Source: Bacteroides uniformis
GTDB taxonomy: Bacteria > Bacteroidota > Bacteroidia > Bacteroidales > Bacteroidaceae
Length of the DNA stretch: 64,000 nucleotides
Reading direction: 5' to 3'
Assembly (NCBI RefSeq): GCF_025147485.1
Contig: NZ_CP102263.1
Coordinates: forward strand, 1,501,501 to 1,565,500
In this document: positions 33,029-39,895 of the stretch, piece after piece
How positions within the stretch are numbered: the first letter of the stretch is position 1
How the letters are laid out: every line of letters begins with the position of its first letter
Notes under the pieces: model-generated
What the model was told of the DNA's origin: nothing
Databases searched by the model: none
Seen by the model: the letters and a program-made list of their open reading frames with translations, nothing else
Made by a program: the position numbers and the translations under genes

Positions 33029-33946
33029 ATGATAGACGTCAATTCGTTTAATTCATTGTTTGAACTGTTAGAAGCATTTCCTACTGAACAGTCTTGTATC
33101 GAATATTTAAAGAAAGTACGATGGGGTGAAAAGGTGAAATCTCCTTTTAGCCCTGGCTCTAAAGTGTATGTATGTGGAAATAATACATATTTATGTAAGG
33201 ACACCGGGAGAAGGTTTAATGTAAAAACGGGAACCATTTTTGAGAATACTAAAATGTCGTTGCGAAAGTGGTTTATGGCCGTATGGATGGTTCTTTCAAA
33301 CAAGAAAGGAATATCATCTTTACAATTAGCAAGGGATATAAAAGTGACCCAGAAAACAGCCTGGTATGTGTTACAACGGATAAGAATATGTTTGGTATGT
33401 GAAAATCAAGGAAAATTGCATAATGAAGTAGAAGCCGACGAAACCTTTGTCGGAGGCAAAAATAAGAATCGGCATAATGACAAGAAAGTTAAGGCTTGCC
33501 AGGGACGTTCATTCAAGGATAAGACCCCGGTTCTTGGAATGGTAGAAAGAAAAGGAAAGGTTATCGGGATAGTTATCAAGAATACGTCCAAAGAGGAACT
33601 CACTCCTAAAATATTGGAGTTTGTTGATAGAAACGCTATATTGTACACTGACGAATGGTACGGATATAATGAGATAGACAAAATGTATTATCACTATTCC
33701 ATAGACCACAGCAAGAAACAATATGGGTACGGAAGAATCAACACTAATACCATTGAGGGTTTTTGGACTTTATTAAAAAGAGGATATGTAGGAATATACC
33801 ACTATATGAGTTCTAAGCATCTTCAAAGATATGTTAATGAATTTGTGTTCCGCTATAATACACGAAAAATCAGCGAGAATTCAAGATTTAATTTGTTACT
33901 TTGCAATATGAATTATCATATTACATATAAGAAATTGACAGCATGA
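33029..33946 (+). CDS. IS1595-family (ISXO2-like) transposase
   Basis: A 305-residue DDE-type transposase. Catalytic positions are D137 (VEADETFVGG), D208 (LYTDEWYGY) and N240/E243 (NTNTIEGFW), followed by LKRGYVGIYHYMSSKHLQRYVNEFVFRYN, the family's C-terminal block. The N-terminal zinc-ribbon region is degenerate: the first CxxC of the usual CPxCG is replaced by SPGS, with cysteines left at 49 and 56. An AAAGGAGG Shine-Dalgarno-like sequence (33013-33020) lies 8 bases before the ATG, unusual for Bacteroides genes. The frame is intact. The stop overlaps the next gene by 4 bases. Confidence 0.94.
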   Translation: MIDVNSFNSLFELLEAFPTEQSCIEYLKKVRWGEKVKSPFSPGSKVYVCGNNTYLCKDTGRRFNVKTGTIFENTKMSLRKWFMAVWMVLSNKKGISSLQLARDIKVTQKTAWYVLQRIRICLVCENQGKLHNEVEADETFVGGKNKNRHNDKKVKACQGRSFKDKTPVLGMVERKGKVIGIVIKNTSKEELTPKILEFVDRNAILYTDEWYGYNEIDKMYYHYSIDHSKKQYGYGRINTNTIEGFWTLLKRGYVGIYHYMSSKHLQRYVNEFVFRYNTRKISENSRFNLLLCNMNYHITYKKLTA

Positions 33947-34203
33947 GTAAAAAGGAAATGACAATAGGAGAAGAATTTGAAAACTTTATGAGTTTTGCAA
34001 TGCGATATAATTTTAAGAAAAAAAAGAAAGTAAAATTATATAAACCAACTGAAATTGCAAAAATATATCGTGAAAATGGAATGACGGAAGAAATGCTGTA
34101 TAAGCGTTGTATAGGATTGGGATGTACAGAAGAGGAAGCAAAGATGTTGGTACAAAAATGCTTCCACCCTACAGAAAAAGATTTAGAACTTGAAAGATTA
34201 TAA
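33943..34203 (+). CDS. Small basic protein co-encoded with the transposase
   Basis: An 86-residue protein whose ATG overlaps the transposase stop (ATGA), so it is probably translated by coupling. It has a lysine run (KKKKKVKLYKPTEI, from about residue 25) and two predicted helical segments with EEMLYKRCIGLGCTEEEAKMLVQKC. No domain is recognised. A DNA-binding accessory of transposition or a passenger are both possible. Confidence 0.6.
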   Translation: MSKKEMTIGEEFENFMSFAMRYNFKKKKKVKLYKPTEIAKIYRENGMTEEMLYKRCIGLGCTEEEAKMLVQKCFHPTEKDLELERL

Positions 34204-34216
34204 TAAAAGAATACCT

Positions 34217-34402
34217 TTATTTAGATTCTTTTTCTTTATTCTCGTTTTTCAAATCTTCCTCATAATCTTTTAAATAAGAATCTTCATACATAATTCCGGG
34301 AGTGCCAATAATCTCTTCTTTGATTTTTAATTCACCACAGTGAATACATTTAAAGTAAGCATTATGCTCTTCCCAAACATGGTTGCATTTTTTGTTCTCC
34401 AT
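34217..34402 (-). CDS. Small zinc-ribbon-like cargo protein
   Basis: A 61-residue protein with two metal-ligand pairs: CNH near residue 6 and CIHCGE near 19-22, then an acidic tail (KDYEEDLKNENKEKESK). It resembles short zinc-ribbon proteins of mobile elements. It is transcribed against the transposase and has its own full-consensus promoter at 34429-34459 on the minus strand, which supports it being real. Confidence 0.6.
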   Translation of the reverse strand: MENKKCNHVWEEHNAYFKCIHCGELKIKEEIIGTPGIMYEDSYLKDYEEDLKNENKEKESK

Positions 34403-34424
34403 AATATTTTCTTATTTGTTTGAC

Positions 34425-34455
34425 ATTGCAAATGTAGCAAATATCACTATATTTG
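34425..34455 (+). promoter_or_regulatory. Rightward promoter inside the IS1595 element (ATTG-N19-TATATTTG)
   Basis: ATTG at 34425-34428 and TATATTTG at 34448-34455 are separated by 19 bases. Transcription would start near 34462, run through the long hairpin at 34506-34615 and reach the secreted-protein gene at 34687, giving a leader of about 225 bases. Confidence 0.65.
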
Positions 34456-34459
34456 CAAA
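34429..34459 (-). promoter_or_regulatory. Leftward promoter inside the IS1595 element (TTTG-N19-TACATTTG)
   Basis: On the minus strand TTTG (34456-34459) and TACATTTG (34429-34436) are spaced by exactly 19 bases. It drives the 61-residue zinc-ribbon gene. It overlaps the rightward promoter almost completely, so the two should compete for polymerase. Confidence 0.68.
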
Positions 34460-34505
34460 TGTTCTATAGAACAAACGTTTTAGAGAAAATATTCGGGAGT
34501 GCCTT

Positions 34506-34615
34506 ACTTCGTTAAAATCGCCAGTTTTAACACGCACACAAGGCACAAGCCCTCACTGTACCAAGTGGGTTGCTTGTCTGCGTGTGCATAGGTCTCTGGC
34601 GATACCTTACGAAGT
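34506..34615 (+). ncRNA. 110-nt imperfect long hairpin in the leader of a cargo gene
   Basis: Successive segments pair: ACTTCGT (34506-34512) with ACGAAGT (34609-34615); ATCGCCAG (34517-34524) with CTGGCGAT (34596-34603); ACACGCA (34530-34536) with TGCGTGT (34579-34585); ACAAG (34538-34542) with CTTGT (34573-34577); CACT with AGTG at the tip. Small unpaired bulges separate the stems. Two outer 7-8 bp boxes divided by a 4-5 base unpaired spacer resemble the R/L box layout of an integron attC site. The location in a 5' leader equally fits a cis-regulatory RNA. A second, smaller inverted repeat (GTGACC 34624, GGTCAC 34657) follows. Confidence 0.55.
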
Positions 34616-34686
34616 TGTGGACTGTGACCCACTTCCTTTTAGGTACAGCCTTTATAGGTCACGTGAAGGCAGAAATACGAATAGTT

Positions 34687-35220
34687 ATGAAAAAGTTTGT
34701 ATTATTGATTTTGTTTGTTTTTTCTTGTACGTTATCATCTTATGCACAATTCGATAACGGATTACAATTTAGGGATTCTCTTGCAGGATGGACTGCAAGA
34801 CATGCAAAAATTAGTGAGATAGAACCAATTCTAAAAAAATACAATATTGATTCTTCTGGAAAGCGAATGATTATAAAAATAGATGAGAATAATATTTTTA
34901 GAATTAGATGTAACGTTGATTCACAAGATGAAATAGAGTGGATAAGTATGACAACTTTATATGATTCAACGGATTCCGGAATGAAAGCTGATATTATGGT
35001 AATGACTACACTTTTAGAAAATTCTAAATATTTAGGATTGAAATTTAAAGAAGAAGCTTATTTTCAAATGAGTAGTGAAAACAACATGTTTTTTGTTTCA
35101 GAAAAATTGGGGATTACTGTTGTTCTTACTACATGCTCAATGTCTCGAAGATATGGATGTCCTACTTTGGAAATATCATTTATAAAAGGAACTGATTATA
35201 AAAAATGGATTAAACAATAA
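34687..35220 (+). CDS. Secreted cargo protein of unknown function
   Basis: A 177-residue protein with a clear signal peptide (FVLLILFVFSCTLSSYAQ) at the ATG 34687; the frame extends upstream to 34570 but that part is hairpin sequence. The mature part is mixed alpha/beta without a recognised domain (EIEPILKKYNIDSSGKRMIIKIDENN; LEISFIKGTDYKKWIKQ). It ends 8 bases before the subterminal hairpin of the element. A secreted cargo protein is odd for an insertion sequence and suggests that the element moves adaptive genes. Confidence 0.65.
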   Translation: MKKFVLLILFVFSCTLSSYAQFDNGLQFRDSLAGWTARHAKISEIEPILKKYNIDSSGKRMIIKIDENNIFRIRCNVDSQDEIEWISMTTLYDSTDSGMKADIMVMTTLLENSKYLGLKFKEEAYFQMSSENNMFFVSEKLGITVVLTTCSMSRRYGCPTLEISFIKGTDYKKWIKQ

Positions 35221-35250
35221 ATAATAAAGGTAACTATATGCCCAAGCATT

Positions 35251-35277
35251 TTTAGTGCAAAATGGTATATAGTTACC
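35251..35277 (-). repeat. Right terminal inverted repeat with subterminal hairpin
   Basis: The right end is the reverse complement of the left end with one mismatch. In addition, GGTAACTATATGCC (35229-35242) just inside is an inverted copy of the terminal GGTATATAGTTACC (35264-35277), so this end alone can form a 14-bp stem. The left end has no such second copy. Confidence 0.9.
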
Positions 35278-35285
35278 AAAAAAAG
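35278..35285. repeat. Right 8-bp target-site duplication
   Basis: AAAAAAAG, identical to 32570-32577. It lies 12 bases before the nitroreductase ATG at 35298. Confidence 0.88.
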
Positions 35286-35297
35286 AAAGGACAAAAA

Positions 35298-35900
35298 ATG
35301 AAGAGAACATTTGCAGAAGCCATGGCGCATCGCCGTAGTTATTACTCTATCGGCAGCGATTCGTCGGTGCTGGATGAAGAAATAGTACACATTATTCGTG
35401 AAGCCGTAAAGAATGTGCCGTCAGCTTTCAATTCACAGTCTACAAGAATTGTATTGCTGCTGGGCGACGAACATAAGAAATTGTGGAACATTGTGAAGGA
35501 AACCCTGAAAGCACGCATCTCTGCCGAGGCTTTTGCCAAGACGGAAGCCAAGATTGACGGCTGCTTTGCCAGCGGACACGGTACTGTGCTCTACTTTGAG
35601 GACACTTCTGTAGTCAAAAAGCTGCAGGAAGCATTCCCTTCCTATAAGGATAATTTCCCTACTTGGTCGCAGCATACCTCCGCCATGCACCAGTTTGCCA
35701 TCTGGACTATGCTGGAAGATATGGGGTTGGGAGCCTCCCTGCAACACTATAACCCCTTGATTGACGACGAGGTACGCCGCACTTGGAACCTGCCCGGCGA
35801 CTGGATGCTGATTGCACAGATGCCCTTCGGTACACCCACCGGCGAACCGGGAGAAAAGGAATTTGAAGATTTAAGCAAACGTATCAAAATTTTTCTCTGA
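35298..35900 (+). CDS. Nitroreductase-family protein
   Basis: A 200-residue FMN-dependent nitroreductase of the short, HBN1-like type. HRRSYYSIG (FMN phosphate contact), VPSAFNSQSTRIVLLLG, and MLEDMGLGASLQHYNPLI followed by MPFGTPTGEPGEKEF are the family blocks. The longer frame from 35262 begins within the insertion element, so the ATG at 35298 is the native start. The IS1595 element entered 12 bases upstream of this ATG and has removed the gene from its former promoter. Expression would now depend on the element. Physiological substrate unknown. Confidence 0.9.
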   Translation: MKRTFAEAMAHRRSYYSIGSDSSVLDEEIVHIIREAVKNVPSAFNSQSTRIVLLLGDEHKKLWNIVKETLKARISAEAFAKTEAKIDGCFASGHGTVLYFEDTSVVKKLQEAFPSYKDNFPTWSQHTSAMHQFAIWTMLEDMGLGASLQHYNPLIDDEVRRTWNLPGDWMLIAQMPFGTPTGEPGEKEFEDLSKRIKIFL

Positions 35901-35928
35901 TACAGAGGCGTTTTCAGCTTGGAATTGC

Positions 35929-35936
35929 TACCTTTG
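35929..35936 (+). promoter_or_regulatory. -7 element of aroK
   Basis: TACCTTTG followed by C, 61 bases before the aroK ATG. Transcription would start near 35943, placing the 20-bp palindrome at 35945-35964 at the very start of the transcript. No TTTG stands at the -33 distance. Confidence 0.5.
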
Positions 35937-35944
35937 CAGGAAAT

Positions 35945-35964
35945 GAGTTACAAGCTTGTAACTC
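35945..35964. repeat. Perfect 20-bp palindrome upstream of aroK
   Basis: GAGTTACAAGCTTGTAACTC is perfectly self-complementary (10-base arms, no loop). It is followed by overlapping GTAGCTCGTATAGCTCGTAACT words up to 35986, which share the ACTCGTA/AGCTCGTA core. It lies at the predicted transcription start and could be an operator or a transcript-end hairpin. Confidence 0.7.
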
Positions 35965-35997
35965 GTAGCTCGTATAGCTCGTAACTGAAAACTCATT

Positions 35998-36525
35998 ATG
36001 ATACGTATTTTCTTGACCGGCTACATGGGAGCCGGTAAAACTACTTTAGGAAAGGCTTTTGCCCGCGAAATGAATGTGCCGTTCATTGATTTGGACTGGT
36101 ACATCGAAGAACGTTTTCACAAATCAATCCGTGAATTGTTCACCGAGCGGGGAGAAGCCTCTTTTCGTGAATTGGAGCGAAACATGCTGCATGAAGTAGG
36201 GGAATTTGAGGATGTCGTGGTCTCTACCGGTGGCGGTACTCCTTGTTTTTTTGACAATATGGAGTATATGAACGGTTGCGGGCAGACGGTGTTTCTGGAT
36301 GTACACCCCGATATTCTGTTCCGCCGGCTCCGGGTGGCGAAGCAGCAACGCCCCATCCTGCAAGGCAAGACGGACGAAGATTTGCGCACCTTCATTGTGG
36401 AGGCGCTGGATAAGCGTGAGCCTTTCTACTCGCAGGCCCGTTATCGCTTTGATGCCGGTTATCTGGAAAGCCGCAGCCAGATTAGCGAATCCGTGCAACG
36501 GTTACGCCAACTTTTAGGACTTTAA
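35998..36525 (+). CDS. aroK: Shikimate kinase
   Basis: A 175-residue P-loop kinase. Walker A GYMGAGKTT is at residues 8-16. FIDLDWYIEERF has the shikimate-binding aspartate, FTERGEASFRELER follows, and VSTGGGTPC is the conserved glycine-rich loop. RQQRPIL-like QQRPILQGKTDED forms the lid. It phosphorylates shikimate in aromatic amino-acid synthesis in the cytoplasm. Single-gene spacing to speA is 135 bases, with its own promoter candidate there. Confidence 0.95.
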   Translation: MIRIFLTGYMGAGKTTLGKAFAREMNVPFIDLDWYIEERFHKSIRELFTERGEASFRELERNMLHEVGEFEDVVVSTGGGTPCFFDNMEYMNGCGQTVFLDVHPDILFRRLRVAKQQRPILQGKTDEDLRTFIVEALDKREPFYSQARYRFDAGYLESRSQISESVQRLRQLLGL

Positions 36526-36581
36526 TCCCTTGTAAATGTGTATTTTTCAGTCCGAGGAGCTGGATATATTAGATTTATGTG

Positions 36582-36589
36582 TATTTTTG
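36582..36589 (+). promoter_or_regulatory. -7 element of speA
   Basis: TATTTTTG matches TAnnTTTG, 71 bases before the speA start. Between it and the ATG lie overlapping TAGTAAAT/TGTAAATAGT words (36623-36655), a short low-complexity direct repeat. Confidence 0.45.
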
Positions 36590-36660
36590 TCGCCCCCTTT
36601 ATAAGACACACTATAGTGGGAAAATAGTAAATTGTAAATAGTCTAATAGTAAATGTACTG

Positions 36661-38553
36661 ATGAGAAAATGGCGTATTGAAGATTCAGAAGAGCTGTACA
36701 ACGTAACTGGTTGGGGCACTTCGTACTTTGGTATCAATGACAAAGGTCATGTTGTGGTGACACCGCGTAAGGATGGGGTTGCCGTCGATTTAAAAGAGTT
36801 GGTGGACGAGTTGCAGTTGCGCGATGTAGCGGCTCCGGTATTGGTGCGTTTTCCCGATATTCTGGACAACCGCATCGAGAAGGTGTCCTGCTGCTTCAGA
36901 CAGGCAGCCGACGAGTACGGGTATAAAGGAGAGAACTTTATTATCTATCCCATTAAAGTGAATCAGATGCGTCCCGTGGTAGAAGAGATGATTAACCATG
37001 GGAAGAAGTTCAATCTGGGGCTGGAAGCGGGTTCAAAGCCGGAGTTGCATGCTGTGATAGGGGTCAATACAGACCCGGGTTCCCTCGTGGTTTGTAACGG
37101 ATATAAGGACGAGAGCTTCATTGAACTGGCACTGTTGGCACAGAAAATGGGCAAACGCATTTTTCTTGTTGTAGAGAAACTTAATGAGTTGAATCTTATT
37201 GCCAAGATGGCGAAGCAATTGAAGGTGAAACCTAATATCGGTATTCGCATTAAATTGGCTTCCAGTGGAAGTGGCAAATGGGAAGAAAGCGGAGGAGATG
37301 CCAGCAAGTTCGGACTGACATCCAGTGAACTGCTCGAAGCGCTGGACTTCTTGGAGAAAAAAGATATGAAGGACTGTCTGAAGCTGATACATTTCCATAT
37401 CGGCAGTCAGATAACCAAGATACGCCGCATCAAGAATGCTTTGCGTGAAGCTTCGCAATTCTTTGTGCAGCTGAACAAGATGGGCTTCAACATCGAATTC
37501 GTGGATACTGGTGGCGGTATGGGAGTTGATTATGACGGTACACGCTCTTCAAGTAGCGAAAGCTCCGTCAACTATTCCATCCAGGAATATGTCAACGATG
37601 TGGTGTCGACTTTCGTCGATGTTGCCGACAAACACGGGTTCCCTCATCCCAATATCATTACCGAGACGGGACGCAGCCTGACTGCCCATCACTCCGTGCT
37701 TATCTTCGAAGTGCTGGAAACGGCTTCCCTGCCCGAAATGGACGACGACTGGGAACCGGGAGAGGATGCTCACGAACTGGTGAAGGAACTGTATGACATC
37801 TGGGATAATCTGAGCCAGCGCAGTATGCTGGAACCTTGGCACGATGCGCAGCAGATACGCGAAGAGGCACTCGACCTTTTCAGCCATGGCATCGTCGACC
37901 TGAATACGCGTGCACAAATAGAGAAACTCTACTGGAGTATCTGCCGCGAAATCAACTCCATTGCCAGCGGCATGAAGCACTGCCCCGAGGAATTCCGCAA
38001 GTTGAGCAAGCTGCTTGCCGACAAGTATTTCTGTAACTTCTCGCTGTTCCAGTCATTGCCCGATTCCTGGGCTATCGACCAGATGTTCCCCATCATGCCC
38101 ATACAACGGCTGGATGAAAGACCCGACCGCGAGGCTACCTTGCAGGATATGACATGCGACTCGGACGGCAAAATTGCCAATTTCGTCAGCTCGCGTGCCG
38201 ATACGACCACCCTGCCGCTGCACTCGTTGCGCGACAAGGAACACTACTATCTGGCGGTTTTTCTGGTCGGAGCTTATCAAGAGATTCTGGGAGATATGCA
38301 CAATCTGTTTGGTGATACGAATGCCGTGCATGTGTCTGTCAATTCCAAAGGCTACACCATCGACCAACTGATTGACGGCGAGACGGTGGCTGAGGTGTTG
38401 GACTACGTGCAATATAATCCTAAAAAACTGGTACGTACGCTGGAAACTTGGGTGACGCAGTCCGTCAAGGAAGGGCGTATCTCTGTGGAAGAAGGGAAGG
38501 AATTCTTGTCTAATTACCGTTCCGGACTGTACGGATATACTTATTTGGAATAA
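36661..38553 (+). CDS. speA: Biosynthetic arginine decarboxylase
   Basis: A 630-residue PLP enzyme of the alanine-racemase fold. The Schiff-base lysine is K99 in IIYPIKVNQ. HFHIGSQITKIRRIK and VDTGGGMGVDYDGT form the phosphate-binding region, and ITETGRSLTAHHSVLIFEV is also present. The length matches the long bacterial SpeA type rather than ornithine decarboxylase. It makes agmatine from arginine for polyamine synthesis. The next gene, argB, begins one base after its stop, linking arginine synthesis and use in one transcript. Confidence 0.95.
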   Translation: MRKWRIEDSEELYNVTGWGTSYFGINDKGHVVVTPRKDGVAVDLKELVDELQLRDVAAPVLVRFPDILDNRIEKVSCCFRQAADEYGYKGENFIIYPIKVNQMRPVVEEMINHGKKFNLGLEAGSKPELHAVIGVNTDPGSLVVCNGYKDESFIELALLAQKMGKRIFLVVEKLNELNLIAKMAKQLKVKPNIGIRIKLASSGSGKWEESGGDASKFGLTSSELLEALDFLEKKDMKDCLKLIHFHIGSQITKIRRIKNALREASQFFVQLNKMGFNIEFVDTGGGMGVDYDGTRSSSSESSVNYSIQEYVNDVVSTFVDVADKHGFPHPNIITETGRSLTAHHSVLIFEVLETASLPEMDDDWEPGEDAHELVKELYDIWDNLSQRSMLEPWHDAQQIREEALDLFSHGIVDLNTRAQIEKLYWSICREINSIASGMKHCPEEFRKLSKLLADKYFCNFSLFQSLPDSWAIDQMFPIMPIQRLDERPDREATLQDMTCDSDGKIANFVSSRADTTTLPLHSLRDKEHYYLAVFLVGAYQEILGDMHNLFGDTNAVHVSVNSKGYTIDQLIDGETVAEVLDYVQYNPKKLVRTLETWVTQSVKEGRISVEEGKEFLSNYRSGLYGYTYLE

Positions 38554-38554
38554 A

Positions 38555-39325
38555 ATGGAGAAACTGACTGTAATAAAGGTGGGTGGCAAGATTGTAGAAG
38601 AGGAAGCCACCCTCTATAAGTTATTGGATGACTTTGCAGCCATCGAAGGCTACAAGGTCTTGGTACACGGAGGCGGACGCTCGGCCACGAAGCTCGCTGC
38701 CCAACTGGGTATTGAAAGTAAAATGGTGAATGGCCGCCGCATCACTGATACCGAAACGCTGAAGGTGGTGACCATGGTGTATGGCGGACTGGTGAATAAG
38801 AATATCGTTGCCGGCTTGCAGGCGCGTGGTGTCAATGCACTGGGCTTGACGGGAGCCGATATGGATGTAATCCGTTCGGTAAAGCGTCCCGTGAAGGAGG
38901 TGGATTATGGGTTTGTGGGCGATGTGAAGCAGGTGAATGATGCTTTCTTGGCAGACCTCATTCATAAGGGTGTGGTTCCCGTGATGGCTCCGTTGACACA
39001 CGATGGAGACGGGCACATGCTGAATACGAATGCCGACACCATTGCCGGAGAGACCGCCAAGGCTTTGGCGGGCTTGTTCGATGTTACTTTGGTATTCTGC
39101 TTTGAGAAGAAAGGGGTGCTGCGTGACGAGAACGACGATGATAGCGTGATTCCACAGATAACGCCGGAGGAATTCAAGCAATATGTGGCAGATGGTGTGA
39201 TTCAAGGTGGCATGATTCCAAAATTGGAGAACTCTTTCGAGGCGTTGAATGCGGGTGTGTCCGAAGTCGTAATCACTTTAGCATCAGCCATCAACGGGAA
39301 CAGTGGAACCCGTATCCGAAAATAA
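38555..39325 (+). CDS. argB: N-acyl-glutamate kinase (ArgB)
   Basis: A 256-residue amino-acid kinase. VIKVGGKIVEE and VLVHGGGRSATK are the ATP-phosphate loops, NTNADTIAGETAKAL and GGMIPKLENSFEALNAG are the substrate and C-terminal motifs. It phosphorylates N-acylglutamate in arginine synthesis. In Bacteroides relatives the pathway is known to use N-succinyl rather than N-acetyl intermediates, so the substrate may be N-succinylglutamate. It is coupled directly to speA. Confidence 0.93.
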   Translation: MEKLTVIKVGGKIVEEEATLYKLLDDFAAIEGYKVLVHGGGRSATKLAAQLGIESKMVNGRRITDTETLKVVTMVYGGLVNKNIVAGLQARGVNALGLTGADMDVIRSVKRPVKEVDYGFVGDVKQVNDAFLADLIHKGVVPVMAPLTHDGDGHMLNTNADTIAGETAKALAGLFDVTLVFCFEKKGVLRDENDDDSVIPQITPEEFKQYVADGVIQGGMIPKLENSFEALNAGVSEVVITLASAINGNSGTRIRK

Positions 39326-39385
39326 TTCAAAAAAAACGGCAATAGGCTGTAACTTTCTGAATACTTAACCGTCAATTTATTAGAG

Positions 39386-39895
39386 ATGCAAGAACTCAGC
39401 TTTCGCAATGACATTCTCCCGCTGAAGGATAAGCTTTTTCGGTTAGCCCTGAGAATTACGTTCGATAGGGCAGAGGCAGAGGATGTCGTGCAGGAAACGC
39501 TGATAAGGGTCTGGAACAAGCGTGACGAGTGGTCGCAATTCGGCTCTATCGAAGCCTATTGCCTGACAGTGGCAAGAAATCTGGCGATAGACCGTAGCGA
39601 GCGAAAAGACTCCCGTACCGTGGAGCTGACCCCCGAAATGGAGCAGGCCTCCGATGCATCGGGCCCTTACGAGAAGCTGGTGAACAAGGAACGGATGGCG
39701 TTGATACATCGGCTGATGAACAAGCTTCCCGAAAAACAGCGGCTGATTATGCAGCTTAGGGATGTGGAAGGTAAGAGCTATAAAGAAATAGCAGCAGTCC
39801 TGAACTTGACCGAGGAGCAGGTAAAAGTGAACCTCTTCAGGGCGCGGCAAAAAGTGAAACAAACGTTTATTGATATAGAAGGTTATGGACTCTAA
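39386..39895 (+). CDS. ECF-type RNA polymerase sigma factor
   Basis: A 169-residue sigma-70 family protein of the ECF class. Region 2 is FRLALRITFDRAEAEDVVQETLIRVWNKRDEW, and region 4 is LPEKQRLIMQLRDVEGKSYKEIAAVLNLTEEQVKVNLFRARQKVKQ. It is followed by an overlapping gene for a one-helix membrane protein, the usual sigma/anti-sigma layout. No SusCD genes lie nearby, so it is not obviously a glycan-uptake sigma. Confidence 0.93.
   Translation: MQELSFRNDILPLKDKLFRLALRITFDRAEAEDVVQETLIRVWNKRDEWSQFGSIEAYCLTVARNLAIDRSERKDSRTVELTPEMEQASDASGPYEKLVNKERMALIHRLMNKLPEKQRLIMQLRDVEGKSYKEIAAVLNLTEEQVKVNLFRARQKVKQTFIDIEGYGL

Larger units (their letters stand above)
32578..35277 (+). mobile_element. IS1595-family transposon with cargo genes (2,700 bp)
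   Basis: The element is delimited by 27-bp inverted repeats that start GGTAACTATATACCA and differ at one position (32578-32604 and 35251-35277), with perfect 8-bp duplications AAAAAAAG outside both. Inside is an ISXO2/IS1595-type transposase (33029-33946) plus four other genes: a 107-residue protein before it, an 86-residue protein overlapping it, a divergent 61-residue zinc-ribbon protein, and a 178-residue secreted protein. The interior is AT-richer than the host flanks. It lies between the RNase H gene and the nitroreductase gene. The intact ends and open transposase suggest a recent, possibly still mobile insertion. Confidence 0.93.

Noticed and set aside
32578..35277. Invertible DNA segment flanked by inverted repeats
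   Set aside because: Outside the inverted repeats there is a perfect 8-bp direct duplication and inside a DDE transposase, the signature of transposition, not inversion; no site-specific recombinase is present.
38621..39205. 194-codon minus-strand frame opposite argB
   Set aside because: It is the antisense shadow of a well-supported amino-acid kinase gene.
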